DNA of 64,000 nucleotides, from the NCBI GenBank assembly GCA_035760965.1, contig DASTRY010000039.1:150044-214043 (forward strand), given 5' to 3'. Under the pieces are notes generated by a model. It did not search any database, was not told the DNA's origin, and worked only from the letters and a program-made list of their open reading frames with translations. A program made the translations under genes and the position numbers. Below are positions 23,807 through 33,171 of this stretch, piece by piece; the stretch's first letter is position 1; each line of letters opens with the position of its first letter. Source of the DNA: JADGHX01 sp035760965. GTDB lineage: Bacteria > Pseudomonadota > Gammaproteobacteria > Steroidobacterales > Steroidobacteraceae.

Positions 23807-24926
23807 TCGGAAATTGCGGTAGCGCGCTCACCGGCAACGACCGCCGCAGCAGCCGCTCGATATCGCGCAAGAGCGGCGCCTCGTCCGGTGACACGAGCGA
23901 CACCGCCCGGCCCGTTCCGCCCGCGCGTGCCGTGCGTCCGATGCGGTGAACGTAGTCCTCCGGCACGTTCGGCAACTCGTAGTTCACGACCTGCGGCAGC
24001 TCTTTGATGTCGAGCCCACGCGCGGCGACTTCGGTCGCAACGAGCGCGATCACCTTGTTGGCCTTGAAATCCGCGAGCGCACGCACGCGCGCCGACTGAC
24101 TCTTGTTGCCGTGAATCGCCGCCGAACGAATGCCGTTGTGCTCGAGCTGCTCGGCCAGGCGATTCGCGCCGTGCTTCGTGCGCGTGAACACCAGCACCTG
24201 ATGCCAGTTGCCGTCCGAGATGAGATGCGCGAGCAGATGGCGCTTGTGCTCCTTCGAGACGCGATACACCTGCTGCTCGACACGATCCGCCGTCGCGTTC
24301 CGCGCAGCCACTTCGATCGCGACCGGATTGCGCAGAAAGCGGCCCGCGAGCTCACGGATGTCATCGGAGTACGTCGCCGAGAACATCAAGTTCTGCCGCA
24401 CCGGCGGCAGCAGCTTGAAAACCTGCTTGATCTGATGGATGAAGCCCATGTCGAGCATGCGATCCGCTTCGTCCAGCACGAAGTGCTGCACGCCGCGCAG
24501 GTCGAGCGCACCCTGGTCCTGCAGATCGAGCAGGCGCCCGGGTGTCGCGATGAGCAGATCGCACCCGTTGCGGAGCGCTTCGATCTGCGGATGGATGCCC
24601 ACGCCGCCGAACACGACGACCGTGCGCACGCCGACGTACTTTCCGTACGTGCGCGCGTTCTCGGCGATCTGCGCCGCCAGCTCGCGCGTCGGCGTCAGCA
24701 CCGCCGCTCGCGGCGCGCGCTGCGGCGCCGGGCCGCCGAGCTTCTGCAGGATCGGCAGCACGAACGCCGCCGTCTTGCCGGTGCCCGTCTGGGCGCCGGC
24801 GAGCACGTCGCGACCGGAAAGCACCGCGGGGATGGCCTGGGACTGAATGGGGGTCGGCGTGTCGTAGCCCTTCTCGGCGACGGCACGCAACAGCTCGGGC
24901 GCGAGCCCGAGATCGGCAAATGACAT
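23418..24926 (-). CDS. rhlE: DEAD-box ATP-dependent RNA helicase RhlE
   Basis: A 502-residue RNA helicase with the whole motif set: Q-motif PTPIQSQAIP, motif I AGAQTGTGKT, Ia PTRELAAQI, II VLDEADRMLD, III FSATYS, IV VFTRTKHGANRLAEQL, V TEVAARGLDI and VI HRIGRTARAG. It assists RNA unwinding in ribosome maturation and decay. The core ends near residue 375, after PQFPISAREP. The remaining roughly 128 residues form a Ser/Gln/Arg-rich tail with repeated SQS-x-R-x units. RhlE proteins often carry basic tails, but this one is encoded wholly opposite the 3' part of the acid phosphatase gene. It is head-to-head with uup. Confidence 0.92.
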   Translation of the reverse strand: MSFADLGLAPELLRAVAEKGYDTPTPIQSQAIPAVLSGRDVLAGAQTGTGKTAAFVLPILQKLGGPAPQRAPRAAVLTPTRELAAQIAENARTYGKYVGVRTVVVFGGVGIHPQIEALRNGCDLLIATPGRLLDLQDQGALDLRGVQHFVLDEADRMLDMGFIHQIKQVFKLLPPVRQNLMFSATYSDDIRELAGRFLRNPVAIEVAARNATADRVEQQVYRVSKEHKRHLLAHLISDGNWHQVLVFTRTKHGANRLAEQLEHNGIRSAAIHGNKSQSARVRALADFKANKVIALVATEVAARGLDIKELPQVVNYELPNVPEDYVHRIGRTARAGGTGRAVSLVSPDEAPLLRDIERLLRRSLPVSALPQFPISAREPRGPESQRGSQPGERSNGRRSGGRQWPQRDSQSERRSQSPRGSQSQRHSQGEPHSRPQQYSQPSPEEQRPWESPSHAAQPARHHSHSEPRRHSAAPGGAKPGATRSWRPRGRPGSWARHTGRPR

Positions 24927-25126
24927 TGAATAAAAGCCTTTTGATGAGCTCGCGCATCGGCATCGCAGCCGCGGCGGTCAGAGCGAGGGAATGTTGAACG
25001 TATCGAAGTCGGCCTCTGAGGGGCCTGACGGCGAGCAAACCGGGGCGCTGACCGCGCGCCCTCTGATTCAAGCGCCGCGCACTCTACAGGCTTTGCGCCC
25101 GCACGTCCAACCGCGACAATTCCCGC
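24927..25126. promoter_or_regulatory. Shared intergenic region between rhlE and uup
   Basis: Two hundred bases separate the divergent rhlE and uup start codons and must hold both promoters and the 5' untranslated leaders. Cold-shock-type helicase genes often have long leaders. No clear palindromic operator or riboswitch-like structure was recognised by eye. The segment near 25005-25045 has short GC-rich inverted pieces only. Confidence 0.4.
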
Positions 25127-26935
25127 ATGTCCTTGATCACACTTCTGGATGCCCACCTCGCCTACGGCGACAAGCCTCTGCTCGATGGCGCGCGCTTCGC
25201 ACTGCAGGCCGGCGAGCGCGTCGGCCTCATCGGCCGCAACGGCACGGGCAAGTCGACGCTGCTCAAAGTCATCGCCGGCGCCCTGCAGCTCGATGACGGT
25301 GAGCTGCAGCGCCGTGACGGCCTGCGCATCGCCTTCGTCGAGCAGGAACCTGAGATACCCGCCGCCGCGACGCTGCGCGAAGGCCTGCTCGCGCAGGCTG
25401 CCGTACGCGGCGCGACGCGCACGAGCGACGATCGCGATCGCTGGCGCCTGCAGTCGCGGCTCGACGAGTATCTGCAGCGCTTCGATCTCGATCCCGAGCG
25501 CGATCCGGCGAACAGCTCCGGCGGCGAGAAGAAGCGCGCGGCGCTGGCGCTCGCGCTCACTCTCGAGCCCGAGCTGCTGCTGCTCGATGAGCCGACGAAT
25601 CACCTCGACATCGACGGCATCGCGAAGCTCGAAGAGCTGCTGCTGAAGGTGCCGGCGAGCATCGTCATCACCCACGATCGCGCGTTCCTCGATCGGGTGA
25701 CGACGCGCATCGTGGAGCTGGACCGCGGCGTGCTGCGCTCGTATCCCGGCAACTTCGCCGCCTACGAGTCGCGCAAGACCGAGGAGCTCGCCGCGGAAGA
25801 GGTGGCCAATCGCCGCTTCGACAAGTTCTGGGCGCAGGAAGAAATCTGGATTCGCAAGGGCGTCGAGGCGCGCCGCACGCGCAACGAAGGCCGCGTGAAG
25901 CGCCTCGAGCGGCTGCGCGTCGAGCGCGCCGAGCGGCGCGAGCGGCTCGGCAACGTGAAGCTGAGCCTCGATGCCGGCGAGCGCTCCGGCAAGCTCGTTG
26001 CGGAGCTGACGGACGTGACGAAGCGCTTCGGCGAACGCGTCGTGCTGGATCGGGTATCGGCGCGCATCATGCGCGGCGATCGCGTCGGGCTCATCGGTGC
26101 GAACGGCGCCGGCAAGTCGACGCTGATCCGCGTGATTCTCGGCGAGCTGCCGCCGGACAGCGGCACGGTGAAGCTCGGCACCAACCTGCAGATCGCCTAC
26201 TTCGACCAGCTGCGCGAGCAGCTCGATCCCGAACGCAGCGTCGCCGAGACGATCAGCCCGGGCTCGGACTGGGTGGAGATCGCAGGCGAGCGCAAGCACG
26301 TCGTCACGTACCTGGCGGACTTCCTGTTCCCGACGCAGCGCGCGAAATCACCCGTGAAGATGCTCTCGGGCGGCGAGCGCAACCGGCTGCTGCTCGCGCG
26401 GTTGTTCGCGCGCCCCGCGAACTTCATCGTGCTCGATGAGCCGACGAATGATCTCGACATCGAGTCGCTGGAGCTGCTGGAGCAGAAGCTGCAGGAATAT
26501 CCGGGGACGTTGCTGCTCGTGAGCCACGATCGACGCTTTCTCGACAATGTCGTGACGCAGACGATTGCTGCGGAAGGCGACGGCCGTTGGCGCGAGTATG
26601 TCGGCGGCTACACGGACTGGGTGGCGCAGCGGCCAAAGCCCGTTCGTGCGCCGGCGTCGAAGCCCGCAGCCGCGGCGCCTGTTCGCGAGAAGGCCAAAAC
26701 CAAGCTCAGCTACAAGGAGCAGCGCGAGCTCGCGGCCCTGCCCGAAGAGATCGAAGCGCTGGAACGCGAGCAAAGCGAGATCAACTCGCGCATGAGCAGC
26801 GCGGAGTATCACCGGCAAGGAGGCGAACGCATTCGCGAGGATCGCAAGCGCCTGGAGGAGATCGAGGCGCTGCTGCTCGACAAATTTGCGCGCTGGGAGG
26901 CGTTGGAAGAGCTGCGCGGCAGCCTGGGCGCCTAG
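25127..26935 (+). CDS. uup: ABC-F family ATP-binding protein Uup
   Basis: A 602-residue soluble protein with two fused ABC domains and no membrane segment. Walker A motifs are GRNGTGKST (about 37) and GANGAGKST (about 327). Signature motifs are NSSGGEKKR and MLSGGERNR, and Walker B motifs are LLLLDEPTNHLD and FIVLDEPTNDLD. The linker between domains is Arg-rich (ARRTRNEGRVKRLERLRVER). The C-terminal 80 residues form the coiled-coil DNA/ribosome-binding domain typical of Uup (LPEEIEALEREQSEINSRMS). ABC-F proteins act on the ribosome. Uup is linked to ribosome assembly and to suppression of tandem-repeat excision. Confidence 0.93.
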   Translation: MSLITLLDAHLAYGDKPLLDGARFALQAGERVGLIGRNGTGKSTLLKVIAGALQLDDGELQRRDGLRIAFVEQEPEIPAAATLREGLLAQAAVRGATRTSDDRDRWRLQSRLDEYLQRFDLDPERDPANSSGGEKKRAALALALTLEPELLLLDEPTNHLDIDGIAKLEELLLKVPASIVITHDRAFLDRVTTRIVELDRGVLRSYPGNFAAYESRKTEELAAEEVANRRFDKFWAQEEIWIRKGVEARRTRNEGRVKRLERLRVERAERRERLGNVKLSLDAGERSGKLVAELTDVTKRFGERVVLDRVSARIMRGDRVGLIGANGAGKSTLIRVILGELPPDSGTVKLGTNLQIAYFDQLREQLDPERSVAETISPGSDWVEIAGERKHVVTYLADFLFPTQRAKSPVKMLSGGERNRLLLARLFARPANFIVLDEPTNDLDIESLELLEQKLQEYPGTLLLVSHDRRFLDNVVTQTIAAEGDGRWREYVGGYTDWVAQRPKPVRAPASKPAAAAPVREKAKTKLSYKEQRELAALPEEIEALEREQSEINSRMSSAEYHRQGGERIREDRKRLEEIEALLLDKFARWEALEELRGSLGA

Positions 26936-26951
26936 CCAGCGAGACGCGCGC

Positions 26952-26973
26952 GAGCGGTTCTACCCAACCGCTC
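26952..26973. terminator. Hairpin between convergent uup and hybrid kinase genes
   Basis: GAGCGGTT pairs with AACCGCTC (8 bp, 6-base loop) exactly at the junction of the two convergent stop codons. The right arm overlaps the last codons of the kinase gene. No U-tract follows on either side, so a role as a bidirectional terminator is plausible but not certain. Confidence 0.4.
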
Positions 26974-29900
26974 TCGCAGGGACGCCCGTCGCCAGTTCGT
27001 GCAGCGCCGCGCACACGCGCTCGCTCTCGCGCGTCATCTCCGCGAGCCGCTTTTCCAGCTCGCTGCGCGCGAAGCGGCCGCCGGCCCGCTCCAGCTCCGC
27101 CGACTGCTCGCGCAAGCGTTCCGCATGCAAGTTCGCGCTTGCGCCCTTGAGCGCATGAGCGGCCTTCGCGAGCGCCGCGTAGTTGCCGGTCGCCGCCGCG
27201 GCTCGCATCTGCGCAAACAGCTCCGCGCTGCTGCTCGCAAAGGTCTCGGCGATCGAGCGGAAGAACTCCGCATCGTCCCCAGCCATCTCGCGCAACTGCG
27301 CGACATCGAGCGGCGGCCCCTCGGGCACGGCGGTGAGGATCTCGGAAACGGCGGTCGCATCGAGTGGCGCGGACTCGTTCAGCGCCAGCCCATGTCGTTC
27401 CAGGACGTCCTGGAGCGCATCGACCGCCAACGGTTTGGTCAGCAGGCCGTCCATGCCTGCTTCGAGGCAGCGCTCGAGCTGACCCGTCATCGCATTCGCC
27501 GTGAGCGCGACGATCGGCGTGCGCCGCCGCCCGGCCTCCCGATCGCGAATCTCGCGTGTCGCGGTGTAGCCGTCCATGATCGGCATCTGCACGTCCATCA
27601 GCACGAGATCGAAGCCGCCCTGCTCCCATTCGGTGAGGCACTCGACGCCGTTCCCGGCGACCACCACCTGGCAGCCGAGCCTTTCCAGAAAGCGCTGCGC
27701 GACCTTCTGATTGACGATGTTGTCCTCGACCAGCAGCACCCGCCCGCCGAAGCGCTTCGTGGCGGAGTGCTCGTGCACCGCGTTCGTCGTGACGATCGGA
27801 TGCGTCTGCGCGTGGAATTCCTGCGCATCGTGCGCCAGCACCTTCTCGAGGCAGACGAGCAGCTCGCGCGCCTTCACCGGCTTCGACAAGTAGCCGGCGA
27901 AGCCGAGCGCGGCGAAGCGCCGCATGTCGCCGTGCCGATCCATCGAGGTGAGCAGCACGACGCGCGCCTGTGACAGCCGCGGGTCGGAGTTGATCTCGGC
28001 ACCGAGCATCGCGCCATCCATGTCCGGCATCTGATAGTCGACGATCACGAGATCGAAGGGCCGCCCGTTGCTGATCGCCACCCGCATGGTCGCGAGCGCA
28101 TCGCGCGCACCGGACGCGAGCTTCACGTCGTAGCCGGCATGAGTGAGATGCGCGGCGAGGACGCGTCGGTTGGTCGCGTTGTCATCGACGACCAGCACGC
28201 GCCGCCCCGCGCATTTCACGGGCCGCTCCGCCGGCGGTGCGGCCGTCGCCACGCGCTGCATCGGCAGCGTGAACCAGAAGCGCGAGCCCTTGCCGAGCGT
28301 GCTGTCCGCGCCGACCTCGCCGCCCATCATCTCGACGAGCCGGCGCACGATCGACAGCCCGAGGCCCGTACCGCCGAAGTGGCGTGTCGTCGACGAATCC
28401 GCCTGCACGAACGGCTGGAACAGCGACGGCATCGTCTCCGGCGCGATGCCGATGCCGGTGTCGCGCACCTCGAAGCGCACCACGGCGCAGCTGTCTCGAT
28501 TTTCGAGCAGCGACACCTCCGCCGCGATCTCGCCCGTGTGCGTGAACTTGATGGCATTGCCGAGCAGGTTGATCAGACATTGGCGGATGCGCTGCGGGTC
28601 GCCGCGGACGCATGCCGGCACGTCCGGATGCACGTGCACGATCAGCTCGAGCCCCTTCGCCGCCGCCTGGAACGCCATGGTGGCGGCGATGTCCTCGATA
28701 TTCGAGGGCAAATCCATCTCGATGCTCTCGATGTCGAGCTTGCCGGCCTCGATCTTCGAGAAATCGAGCAGATCGTTGATCACGGTCAGCAGCGAATCGG
28801 CGCTCGTGCGGATCATGTCCGCGTAGTCGCGCTGCGTGCCATCGAGCGGTGTGTCCAGCAGCAGGCTCGTCATGCCGATGATGCCGTTCATCGGCGTGCG
28901 GATCTCGTGGCTCACGTTCGCGAGGAACGCGCTCTTCGCCTGGTTCGCGGCCTGCGCCACCTCGGACGCGCGCACCAGCGCATCGCGCGCCTCGCGCGCC
29001 TCGGTCACATCCTGCATCGAGCCCGACGCGCGGTAGTGCGCGCCGCGGTAGTTGGATTCGGGCTTGCCGCGCAAGCGAAACCAGCGATATTCGCCGGACT
29101 TGCGGCGCAGGCGGACTTCGAGATCGATGCCGCGGTCTTCCGCGATCGCCTGCTGCACCTCTGCGTCGGAGCGCGCCAGATCGTCCGGGTGCACGCGATC
29201 GCGCAGGGCGGTATTGCTGTCGCCGAGCTCGCCGACCTCGAACCCGAGCAGCTCGTGCATGCGCGGCGACATCCACAGCTTGCCGGTGGCCATGTCCACT
29301 TCCCACAGGCCGTCCTGGGTACCGCGAATTGCGCGCTCGAAGCGCTCCTGCGTGAGACGCAGCGCATCCTCGGCGAGCTTCTGCTTGGTGATGTCCTGAA
29401 TCGAGCCGGACAGCAGCGTCGCGACGCCGTGCGCATCGCGCTGCGCGTTGCCGCGCAGGTGGAACCAGCGGTACTCGCCGCCTTTGCAGCGAATCCGCAG
29501 CTCGAGATCGTGCTCGCCCTGTCCGGCGAGGTGCGCGCGTGCGATTTGAATGGCCCGCTCGAGGTCCTCCGGATGGAGGATCGCGTTGACGTCGTCCAGG
29601 GTGTCGAGACGGATCTCGCCGGGTGCGTAGCCGAGGAGCGCGTAGTAGTTCGACGAGGCCCAGTGCTTGCGCGTACGGACGTCCAGCTCCCAGTGCCCCT
29701 CCTGCACCGAAAACGAGGCTCGCTCGAGCCGCTGCTTCGCCGTCTCGAGCTCCTGCGCCTGCGCCTCGAGCCGCTCCGCGGCCTCGACCTCCTCGGTGAT
29801 GTCGCGAGTTGCGCCGAGCGCGCGCAGCGGCCGGCCCGCCGCGTCGCGGAAGAAGCGTTGATAGACCTGATAGTGGCGCAGGCGGCCGTCCGGTCCGCGC

Positions 29901-30202
29901 CGTCGCATGCGCGAGGACAGCGCCTCCGCGCCTTCATCCAGCGCCCGCAGCGTCGCGACGCGCATGGCTTCGGCGTCTTCCGGAACGATCTGCTCCATCA
30001 GCAGGCGGTGCGCGGCCTCCATGTCCAGCTCGCTGCTGGAGACACCATCGATGCTATCGACCCACGTGAACTTGCCCGTGACGTACGAGAACTCCCAGCA
30101 CTGCAGGCCGGCGGCCTGGATGGCCACACTCAGCCGCTCGAGCAACTCGCGCTGCGAAACATCGTCCGGCGATGGGAGCGCCGTCGGGTTTTGGGCTGCC
30201 AA
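26960..30202 (-). CDS. Hybrid sensor histidine kinase with three PAS, two receiver and one Hpt domain
   Basis: A 1080-residue multistep phosphorelay protein. There is no transmembrane segment, so it is cytoplasmic. Order: PAS domains at about 25-150, 165-285 and 290-410 (the second and third with clear PAC ends such as GSIQDITKQKLAEDAL). HisKA has the phospho-acceptor His432 in NVSHEIRTPMNG. HATPase runs about 540-655 (LLGNAIKFTHTG, VRDTGIGI, GGTGLGLSIV). Receiver 1 has Asp722 (IVDYQMPDMDG), receiver 2 has Asp870 (LMDVQMPIMDG), and the Hpt has His1016 (KAAHALKGASANLH). It is BarA/GacS-like in the relay but soluble. No output regulator is adjacent. Confidence 0.92.
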   Translation of the reverse strand: MAAQNPTALPSPDDVSQRELLERLSVAIQAAGLQCWEFSYVTGKFTWVDSIDGVSSSELDMEAAHRLLMEQIVPEDAEAMRVATLRALDEGAEALSSRMRRRGPDGRLRHYQVYQRFFRDAAGRPLRALGATRDITEEVEAAERLEAQAQELETAKQRLERASFSVQEGHWELDVRTRKHWASSNYYALLGYAPGEIRLDTLDDVNAILHPEDLERAIQIARAHLAGQGEHDLELRIRCKGGEYRWFHLRGNAQRDAHGVATLLSGSIQDITKQKLAEDALRLTQERFERAIRGTQDGLWEVDMATGKLWMSPRMHELLGFEVGELGDSNTALRDRVHPDDLARSDAEVQQAIAEDRGIDLEVRLRRKSGEYRWFRLRGKPESNYRGAHYRASGSMQDVTEAREARDALVRASEVAQAANQAKSAFLANVSHEIRTPMNGIIGMTSLLLDTPLDGTQRDYADMIRTSADSLLTVINDLLDFSKIEAGKLDIESIEMDLPSNIEDIAATMAFQAAAKGLELIVHVHPDVPACVRGDPQRIRQCLINLLGNAIKFTHTGEIAAEVSLLENRDSCAVVRFEVRDTGIGIAPETMPSLFQPFVQADSSTTRHFGGTGLGLSIVRRLVEMMGGEVGADSTLGKGSRFWFTLPMQRVATAAPPAERPVKCAGRRVLVVDDNATNRRVLAAHLTHAGYDVKLASGARDALATMRVAISNGRPFDLVIVDYQMPDMDGAMLGAEINSDPRLSQARVVLLTSMDRHGDMRRFAALGFAGYLSKPVKARELLVCLEKVLAHDAQEFHAQTHPIVTTNAVHEHSATKRFGGRVLLVEDNIVNQKVAQRFLERLGCQVVVAGNGVECLTEWEQGGFDLVLMDVQMPIMDGYTATREIRDREAGRRRTPIVALTANAMTGQLERCLEAGMDGLLTKPLAVDALQDVLERHGLALNESAPLDATAVSEILTAVPEGPPLDVAQLREMAGDDAEFFRSIAETFASSSAELFAQMRAAAATGNYAALAKAAHALKGASANLHAERLREQSAELERAGGRFARSELEKRLAEMTRESERVCAALHELATGVPARAVG

Positions 30203-30335
30203 TGCAGGCTCCGCCGGGGATCGGAACGGGCGGACTCTAGCAGCGCCCCGCTCGCGCTCCAGCGGACACCATCACAGGTTAAGGGTGTTTTCTTTTCCGG
30301 ACAGGCAAATGTGTGACGCATCCCGCGGGCAGGCG

Positions 30336-30665
30336 CTACCCGTGGGGGTCGTCCGGCGGCGGCCCGAGCGCGGTGAGCAGGATGTCGTGCAGCGTACGGA
30401 AATCGCTCGCCCAGAAGGCCTCACCCATGGCCGCCCGCAGCTCGGCGATGGTCACGCGCGCCCGGCGCAGCTCCTCGATGGCCGCGACCGTATCGCGTGC
30501 CAGGTTCTTGAGCGTGTTGGCCGGCGGGAGATTGCTCTCGTCGGTCCCATGCCAGCGCCGCAACTGGTCGAGGCGCTCGTCATCGAGCACGGGCGCCCTA
30601 TGCGCGTCCGCGGGCGAGGCATCCGACCGCGCGGGATCCACCTGCATGTCCATACCGTCGTTCAC
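30336..30665 (-). CDS. Hypothetical protein
   Basis: A 109-residue protein without recognised family. The first 40 residues are polar and Asp/Ala-rich, probably disordered. From about 45 it is helical (TLKNLARDTVAAIEELRRAR, VTIAELRAAMGEAFWASDFR), ending in LHDILLTALGPPPDDPHG. It is independently transcribed, between the large hybrid kinase and the quinoprotein-relay genes. Codon use and GC match the neighbours. The coding call rests on the smooth helical composition and lack of a competing frame; function is unknown. Confidence 0.5.
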   Translation of the reverse strand: MNDGMDMQVDPARSDASPADAHRAPVLDDERLDQLRRWHGTDESNLPPANTLKNLARDTVAAIEELRRARVTIAELRAAMGEAFWASDFRTLHDILLTALGPPPDDPHG

Positions 30666-30778
30666 TCCGCACCGGTGCCCATTGTGACAGGTGCGCAGGA
30701 TGCGCTATCACGTGAAATCAGATGCGCACTCTACAACGGCGTTCCCGGCACACAGAGATGGTGCATGTCCCGAGGACG

Positions 30779-31717
30779 ATGCACCGCCGGGATGCGCTGC
30801 TCGGCGGTTTGTCGTTGTGCTGTTCGCCTGCGCTCACATGGGCGCCCAACGCCGATCCGCCTCCGGCGCCGCTCGCGGTGGAGCGAGTGGCCGACGGCAT
30901 CTTCTTCCGTCCCGGCGTCGACGAAGACGCGAGTGCGGCCAACGAAGGCGGGATCGCGAACGTCGGCTTCGTCGTGGGCCGTCGCGCGGTAGCGGTGTTC
31001 GATCCGGGCGGCAGCCTCATCGACGGCCAACGATTACGCGCGGCCGTGCGGCGCACGACGCCGCTGCCGGTTCGCTACGTCGTTCTCTCTCACGGTCACC
31101 CGGATCACATCTTCGGCGCCCAGGCGTTCGCGGCGGATCACGCCCAGGTGGTCGGGCATCAGCGGCTGCCTGCAATGCTGGCCGCGCGCGGCGAGTACTA
31201 CCGCAAACGGCTTGCTTCCGCCGTCGGCGCGGACCGCGCCGGCACCGTCGTGATGCCGACGGTGCTCGTGCGTGACCGGACCGAGCTGGATCTCGGCGGT
31301 CGCACGCTCCTCCTCACCGCCCATCCGGTCGCGCACACGGATAACGACTTGACGGCGCTGGACTCGCAGACCGGGACGCTGCTCGCCGGGGACCTGCTGT
31401 TCGTCCGGCGCATTCCGTCGCTGGACGGGAGCCTGCGCGGCTGGCTCGACGTCCTGGCGACGCTGAAAGCCACGCCCGCTCGGCGCGCCGTCCCCGGCCA
31501 CGGGCCGACGGGCGTAGACTGGCCGGGCGCGAGCGCGGACCTCGAACGGTATCTCGGCGTGCTGCTCAACGAGACCCGCGACGCGATCCGCAAGGGCATC
31601 CCGATCGAAGAAGCCGTGGATGCCATCGGCCGGTCCGAGCGCGGCCGCTGGGCGCTCTTCGACGCGTACCACGGGGGCAACGTCACTCACGCCTACAAGG
31701 AGCTCGAATGGGAATGA
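30779..31717 (+). CDS. Quinoprotein relay system zinc metallohydrolase (SoxH-like MBL fold)
   Basis: A 312-residue exported MBL-fold protein. The start MHRRDALLGGLSLCCSPALT has an RR pair and hydrophobic stretch of Tat/Sec type. The metal motif is LSHGHPDHIFGA (HxHxDH), with later His in HPVAHTDNDL, Asp in LLAGDLLFVRRIPSLDG and His in VPGHGP. The opening VADGIFFRPGVDEDASAANEG resembles the quinoprotein relay metallohydrolase group that travels with SoxYZ-like carriers and PQQ enzymes. Its end overlaps the next gene by 10 bases. The substrate is probably a carrier-bound thioester-like adduct, which is inference. Confidence 0.82.
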   Translation: MHRRDALLGGLSLCCSPALTWAPNADPPPAPLAVERVADGIFFRPGVDEDASAANEGGIANVGFVVGRRAVAVFDPGGSLIDGQRLRAAVRRTTPLPVRYVVLSHGHPDHIFGAQAFAADHAQVVGHQRLPAMLAARGEYYRKRLASAVGADRAGTVVMPTVLVRDRTELDLGGRTLLLTAHPVAHTDNDLTALDSQTGTLLAGDLLFVRRIPSLDGSLRGWLDVLATLKATPARRAVPGHGPTGVDWPGASADLERYLGVLLNETRDAIRKGIPIEEAVDAIGRSERGRWALFDAYHGGNVTHAYKELEWE

Positions 31718-33171
31718 AACGACACCCACGCCGTTCGCGCCATCCTTCCTGGCTGACGGCACTGCTGTTCATCGTCGCGATCTGCGCGGCGCCGGCCCTG
31801 GCGCTCGCCGCCGAATCCGGCTCGCTGCCGAACGCCGTCACTTCCATGAGCGCGGCGGACATCGAGGGCACCGCACCGCCCGACGATGCCTCGCGCATCG
31901 AGCGCTGGAATGCCCTGAAGGAAGCGATCTTCGGCAAGCGCGAAGTGATGGAAGGCAGCGCGGTCGTGCAGCTCGACGCGCCTCCGCGCGCGCTCGACGC
32001 CGCGCTCGTACCGCTCACGCTGAACATCGTCGGCGGCAAGCAGGTGAAGGCGGCCTACGTCGTCATCGACAACAATCCCTCGCCGCTCGCCGCGCACATC
32101 ACTTTCGGGCCGAAGGCGGATCCGAGCACGTTGAAGCTGCGTGTGCGCGTGAACGAATACACGCTCATCCATGCAGTCGCCGAGGCGCAGGACGGAAAGC
32201 TGTACGGCGTCTCGAAATTCGTGAAGGCGGCCGGCGGCTGCTCCGCGCCGGCGGGTCCCGACGAGAGCGAGGCGCTGCGCGATCTCGGGCAGATGAAGGT
32301 GCGCCTGCTCGGCCCGTTCACGCCCGGCAAGCCGTTGCAGGCGCAGCTCATGGTGCGGCACCCGAACTTCAACGGCATGCAGATGAATCAGATCACGCGC
32401 ATGTACACGCCCGCGCGCTTCATCAAGACCACCGAGGTGAGCTACGAAGGCGCGAACGTGTTCCGGCTGGAGTCGGACATCTCGATGAGCACCGATCCCG
32501 TCGTGACCTTCGGCTTCGTGCCGCGGAACGCCGGGAAGCTGCACGTCCGCGTGGTCGACAGCGAGGACAAGACCTTCGAGGGCAGCTTCGATGTGCCGGC
32601 GAGCGGCGGGCCCTCCGCGAGCGGGCCGGCCGCGGCAGATGCCGGCGCGGTGCCGGAGCCCGCGGATTTCTGGACGGGCCCTGTCAACTCCGCCACGCCT
32701 CGCACGCTCACCGGCGCCACTGTGATCCGTGCACCCGACCTCGCTGCGCTGCTGAAGACCGACCGCGCCGTCCTCGTGGACGTGTCGAATTCGCCGCCGC
32801 GCCCCGACAAGCTGGCCCCGCAAGCGATATGGATGCCGCCGCCCCATCCCGTGATCCCCGGCAGCTTGTGGCTCGCCGGTGCGGGTGCGGGCTCGCTGGA
32901 TGAGGCGGCCGAACGCTTCTATGAGCGGCGGCTCGGCGAAGCGACGGGGCACGATCTCGACCGACCCGTCGTCGTCTATTGCCACGAGCGCTGCTGGCTC
33001 AGCTGGAATGCGGCGAAGCGCGCCATCCGCTACGGCTATCGCCGCGTGTACTGGTTTCCGGACGGCATCGAGGGCTGGCAGAAGGCGGGCTTCAGCACCG
33101 CGGTGGCGCAGCCCGAACTGCTACCGGGTCAGCGCGAGTCGCACGACACCGTACAGGTCGCCCACGAGTAG
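31708..33171 (+). CDS. Fused SoxYZ-like carrier and PQQ-associated CXXCW-motif (rhodanese-like) protein
   Basis: A 487-residue exported protein joining two normally separate parts. The signal peptide runs to AAPALALAAESG. Residues about 60-180 are a SoxY-like domain ending in the carrier arm AAGGCSAPAG with Cys178. About 185-300 is a SoxZ-like domain (VRLLGPFTPGKPLQAQLMVR, HPNFNGMQ). Residues 335-475 are a rhodanese-like domain with VVVYCHERCWLSWNAAKRAI (Cys425, Cys429, Trp430), the signature of the PQQ-dependent-catabolism CXXCW protein. Family knowledge: these proteins accompany quinoprotein dehydrogenases. No dehydrogenase or pqq gene is present here. The end overlaps the convergent MAPEG gene by 51 bases. 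Confidence 0.82.
   Translation: MGMKRHPRRSRHPSWLTALLFIVAICAAPALALAAESGSLPNAVTSMSAADIEGTAPPDDASRIERWNALKEAIFGKREVMEGSAVVQLDAPPRALDAALVPLTLNIVGGKQVKAAYVVIDNNPSPLAAHITFGPKADPSTLKLRVRVNEYTLIHAVAEAQDGKLYGVSKFVKAAGGCSAPAGPDESEALRDLGQMKVRLLGPFTPGKPLQAQLMVRHPNFNGMQMNQITRMYTPARFIKTTEVSYEGANVFRLESDISMSTDPVVTFGFVPRNAGKLHVRVVDSEDKTFEGSFDVPASGGPSASGPAAADAGAVPEPADFWTGPVNSATPRTLTGATVIRAPDLAALLKTDRAVLVDVSNSPPRPDKLAPQAIWMPPPHPVIPGSLWLAGAGAGSLDEAAERFYERRLGEATGHDLDRPVVVYCHERCWLSWNAAKRAIRYGYRRVYWFPDGIEGWQKAGFSTAVAQPELLPGQRESHDTVQVAHE

Noticed and set aside
24695..26299. Long minus-strand frame opposite uup and the start of rhlE
   Set aside because: It is antisense to Walker and signature motifs of Uup and has biased His/Ala/Arg composition with no domain.
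28139..30316. A very long open frame on the plus strand across the hybrid kinase gene
   Set aside because: It lies antisense to well-defined PAS, HisKA and HATPase motifs. It translates to a His/Arg/Asp-rich sequence typical of the opposite strand of high-GC genes, with no domain.
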